Assembly: GCA_016234975.1 (NCBI GenBank)
Contig: JACRND010000150.1
Coordinates: 1 to 7,221, forward strand
Reading direction: 5' to 3'
Source: Nitrosarchaeum sp.
GTDB taxonomy: Archaea > Thermoproteota > Nitrososphaeria > Nitrososphaerales > Nitrosopumilaceae
DNA length: 7,221 nt
Under the pieces are notes generated by a model. The model made no database searches, was not told the origin of the DNA, and worked only from the letters and a program-made list of their open reading frames with translations. The first letter of the stretch is position 1. Every line of letters starts with the position of its first letter. Of this stretch, positions 5,378 to 7,221 are shown in pieces. A program made the translations under genes and the position numbers.

Positions 5378-6670
5378 ATGGATTTTGGGTTTAGTTTTTT
5401 TTCATCACTAATAATTTTCATAGTTGTTTATGGACTGATTATTTTTAGAAATGTGAGAGGAGTAAACTTCCCAATATGGGCAAGTATGACTTTTGGAGCT
5501 ATTGCAGTTTTAGTTTTGCAAATTATTACAATTGATGATGCATTTTCAGCCATAAATTTTGATGTGGTATTTTTTCTTCTTGGTATGTTCATTCTAGTTT
5601 CAGGTTTAGAGTCTTCTGGAATGTTAAATTATATTGTAAATAGAATTTTGTCATTTGCAAAGACCCCTAATCAAATTTTGTTTTTTATTTTATTTGTGAT
5701 GGGTTTAATGTCTGCATTTCTTATCAACGATACAATTGCTCTTGTGGCAACGCCGATTGTAATAGGATTAGCAAAGCCAATGAATATTCGCCCAGCTCCA
5801 ATGCTGATCTCTTTAGCATTTGGAATTACAATAGGCAGCATGATGACTCCAATGGGCAATCCGCAAAATTTGTTAATTTCCCTTCATAGCGGAATGGAGT
5901 TTCCTCTTTTTACTTTTCTTAGATATCTTTTTTTGCCAACTATGGCATGTTTGCTAACTACCTATTTTATCATAAAATGGTATTACAAAAAGGAATTTTC
6001 AAACGCAGTTATGTCACAAATTGTAATTTCAAAAGTAGTTTTAGAATCAAGCCTTGCAAAAAAATCATCAGTTCTAATCATCATTACGGTGATAGGATTC
6101 TTTGTTGTCGGATTGATAAAATTATTTGGCATTTCAACTGAATTGAATTTCAGTCATATTGCAATGTTTGGAGGAATTTCATTGCTTTTGATTAGCAACA
6201 AAAAGAAACAGATCATCAAAGGGGTCAACTGGAAAATAAGCGTATTTTTTGTAGCCATGTTTGTGTTTATGCAAGGTGTATGGAACGGAGGAATCATTGA
6301 ACTATTTCAAATGATCTTGCCATTTGATACAAATCCAAACTCACCTACATCGTCAATTAACATAATTGGGACAAGTATTCTGACAAGTCAGGTGGTTAGT
6401 AACGTACCTTTTGTAGCAATATCCATTCCAATTTTACAAAGTTATGGTTTTTCATCAATGGATACAATATCATGGATTGCACTTGCAGCAGGAAGTACAA
6501 TTGCTGGAAACTTGACTATTTTGGGGGCTGCAAGTAATGTAATAATTTTAGAAGCGGCGGAAAGAAGACACAGTGTCACTTTTACGTTCAAGGAATTTTT
6601 TAAAATTGGGGCTATAGTGACTGCTACAAATATGTCGATTCTAGTATTTTTTATAACATTTCCTTTCTAG
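5378..6670 (+). CDS. ArsB/NhaD/SLC13-type ion transporter superfamily permease
   Basis: A 430-aa polytopic membrane protein with about 11-12 hydrophobic segments, typical in length for the ion transporter superfamily (ArsB, NhaD, CitM, SLC13). The family signature is two inverted halves, each with a helix-break motif. The first half has INDTIAL (116-122) and TPMGNPQN (157-164); the second has SNVPFVA (341-347) and GNLTILGAASNVI (377-389). The two halves are joined by a more polar stretch at about 201-230. The substrate cannot be told from these motifs: arsenite, sodium/proton exchange, and inorganic or dicarboxylate anions are all possible. The start is the ATG just downstream of a TATA box; the first 22 residues already form a membrane helix. 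The gene follows the CDF exporter in the same direction, but separate promoters argue against a tight operon. Confidence 0.85.
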   Translation: MDFGFSFFSSLIIFIVVYGLIIFRNVRGVNFPIWASMTFGAIAVLVLQIITIDDAFSAINFDVVFFLLGMFILVSGLESSGMLNYIVNRILSFAKTPNQILFFILFVMGLMSAFLINDTIALVATPIVIGLAKPMNIRPAPMLISLAFGITIGSMMTPMGNPQNLLISLHSGMEFPLFTFLRYLFLPTMACLLTTYFIIKWYYKKEFSNAVMSQIVISKVVLESSLAKKSSVLIIITVIGFFVVGLIKLFGISTELNFSHIAMFGGISLLLISNKKKQIIKGVNWKISVFFVAMFVFMQGVWNGGIIELFQMILPFDTNPNSPTSSINIIGTSILTSQVVSNVPFVAISIPILQSYGFSSMDTISWIALAAGSTIAGNLTILGAASNVIILEAAERRHSVTFTFKEFFKIGAIVTATNMSILVFFITFPF

Positions 6671-6701
6671 TCAATATCAATCCATGAGAATAAAGAGAAC
6701 A

Positions 6702-6726
6702 GAACTGATACGTGTGTCAGAAGTTC
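6702..6726 (+). other. Hairpin in the 3' flank of the permease gene
   Basis: CTGATA (6705-6710) and TGTCAG (6715-6720) form a 6-bp stem, with one G-T pair, around the loop CGTG. GAA/TTC (6702-6704 with 6724-6726) can extend it across a small bulge. It lies 31 bases after the permease stop and has no T-run behind it, so a role as a terminator or RNA-stability element is uncertain. Confidence 0.35.
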
Positions 6727-6732
6727 AGTAGG

Positions 6733-6793
6733 ACTAGTCTAAAGCACTCATCTGCTTATTTTGTAAATTCTTAAAATAACTAGTGTGAAAGCA
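6733..6793. repeat. Pair of imperfect ACTAGT-AAAGCA direct repeats
   Basis: ACTAGT-CT-AAAGCA (6733-6746) recurs as ACTAGT-GTG-AAAGCA (6779-6793), with start points 46 bases apart. The first copy sits on the 8-bp palindrome GACTAGTC (6732-6739). Both lie in the non-coding stretch between the converging permease and minus-strand small genes. This could be chance in AT-rich DNA. Apart from these and the hairpin at 6702-6726, I see nothing in 6671-6827. Confidence 0.3.
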
Positions 6794-6898
6794 TTTTTTC
6801 TACTTGAAATGTTCTAAAACCAAGTTTTCATTTAGTCATTTCAACAGACAATTTTTCAATTTGACCAGTGATTAGCAAATACAACTGTCTAAAGAAAT

Positions 6899-7060
6899 TC
6901 ATATATGTGTCACCGACAAAATCTGTTCTTTATCGCCAAAACATGTTTTACATTCTAGGCAGTTTGGGCATACCATCCATACAGGATTGTAACTGCTTCC
7001 TTTGACTCCCTTGTAGATTATCTTATACTTTGGATAATGTCGCTCTTCACAGACATTCAT
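6899..7060 (-). CDS. Small cysteine-rich, putative zinc-binding protein, 53 aa
   Basis: A 53-aa frame with a clear metal-binding pattern: C4 and H8 near the N-terminus, then C31, C34, C37 and C40 spaced as CxxCxxCxxC (CPNCLECKTC). Between them is a basic, aromatic stretch (YPKYKIIYKGVKG, 9-21) that looks like beta strands. The layout suggests a small zinc ribbon; four of the six Cys/His residues would suffice to hold one zinc. An iron-sulfur site is an alternative, given the even cysteine spacing. I do not know its function; the style resembles small zinc-finger proteins common in Nitrososphaerota (recollection, unverified). Its ATG overlaps the stop of a 34-aa frame upstream as ATGA, and its own stop overlaps the ATG of a 24-aa frame. 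No Shine-Dalgarno is seen, so translation probably depends on coupling to the upstream frame. Confidence 0.65.
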   Translation of the reverse strand: MNVCEERHYPKYKIIYKGVKGSSYNPVWMVCPNCLECKTCFGDKEQILSVTHI

Positions 7061-7161
7061 TGTATTGTCGCCTGTGTTTGTTGTTTTATTTTCATGACAA
7101 TCTGTTTTGTCATTTTTAGTAAATCAGACATATCAGAATTTATCTCAAATTGTTCTACCAT
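7057..7161 (-). CDS. Putative 34-aa microprotein upstream of the cysteine-rich gene
   Basis: A very short frame whose case rests on context. A TATA box (7181-7190) is placed for a leaderless transcript starting at this ATG, and the stop overlaps the start of the 53-aa cysteine-rich gene by ATGA. The peptide would be one amphipathic helix with regularly spaced Met, Leu, Ile and Val, a basic second half and a Gln/Thr-rich tail, without cysteines. It could be a real microprotein, or a leader frame whose main effect is to carry ribosomes to the next gene. No homologue is recognised. Confidence 0.4.
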   Translation of the reverse strand: MVEQFEINSDMSDLLKMTKQIVMKIKQQTQATIQ

Positions 7162-7180
7162 GAGGACAATTACAAGATGC

Positions 7181-7190
7181 GATAAATAAT
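7181..7190 (-). promoter_or_regulatory. TATA box for the minus-strand small-gene cluster
   Basis: Read on the minus strand this is ATTATTTATC, centred about 25 bases before the ATG at 7161, the same layout as the other leaderless promoters in this window. A second AT-rich block, CTTTTTAAACAG, lies further upstream at 7198-7209. Nothing else is seen between 7162 and the window end. Confidence 0.5.
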
Positions 7191-7221
7191 CATGTGTCTG
7201 TTTAAAAAGTTACAAAGTCCA

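Noticed and set aside
5671..6141. Minus-strand 62-aa and plus-strand 64-aa frames inside the permease gene
   Set aside because: Both are out-of-frame or antisense shadows of a well-supported membrane protein gene.

Overview
The window looks like chromosome of an ammonia-oxidising archaeon of the Nitrososphaerota (Thaumarchaeota), most likely a marine Nitrosopumilus-like lineage. Reasons: AT-rich DNA with archaeal TATA boxes about 25-30 bases before start codons (leaderless mRNAs), a stand-alone archaeal/eukaryotic-type ribosomal protein L40e, an archaeal Dps-like ferritin, and a tRNA gene with a non-canonical intron. The placement rests on gene content and recalled protein style, not on a search.

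Layout, left to right. At 8-595 (+) is a Dps-like ferritin-fold protein, followed by a T-rich stop region. At 694-1023 (+) is a 109-aa protein I do not recognise, with its own TATA box. Next comes a probable sucC-sucD-rpl40e unit (1064-3283, +): the two subunits of succinate-CoA ligase overlap by 4 bases (ATGA), and the L40e gene follows after 31 bases with a clear Shine-Dalgarno. A short unknown gene (3286-3534, -) converges on rpl40e, with only 2 bases between the stop codons. A tRNA-Val(CAC) gene at 3640-3730 (+) carries an 18-nt intron in the variable-loop region. Then come a cation diffusion facilitator (3862-5307, +) and an ArsB/NhaD-type (ion transporter superfamily) membrane permease (5378-6670, +), each with its own TATA box. 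The last 550 bases look empty at first sight, but the minus strand carries a TATA box and a string of very small reading frames joined by ATGA overlaps. The middle one is a convincing 53-aa cysteine-rich, zinc-binding-type protein.

Functionally this is mostly core and housekeeping content. SucCD links succinyl-CoA and succinate with phosphorylation of a nucleotide diphosphate. In these archaea that would connect the partial TCA cycle with the succinyl-CoA made by the 3-hydroxypropionate/4-hydroxybutyrate carbon-fixation cycle. The ferritin-like protein and the zinc-type CDF exporter suggest metal and oxidative-stress handling, but nothing ties them into one operon.

The most noteworthy points are the tRNA-Val intron with a bulge-helix-bulge-like fold, the CDF transporter with three consecutive copies of its cytoplasmic C-terminal domain, and the minus-strand microprotein cluster at the right end. 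I see no mobile element, CRISPR array, or obvious defence or biosynthetic system.
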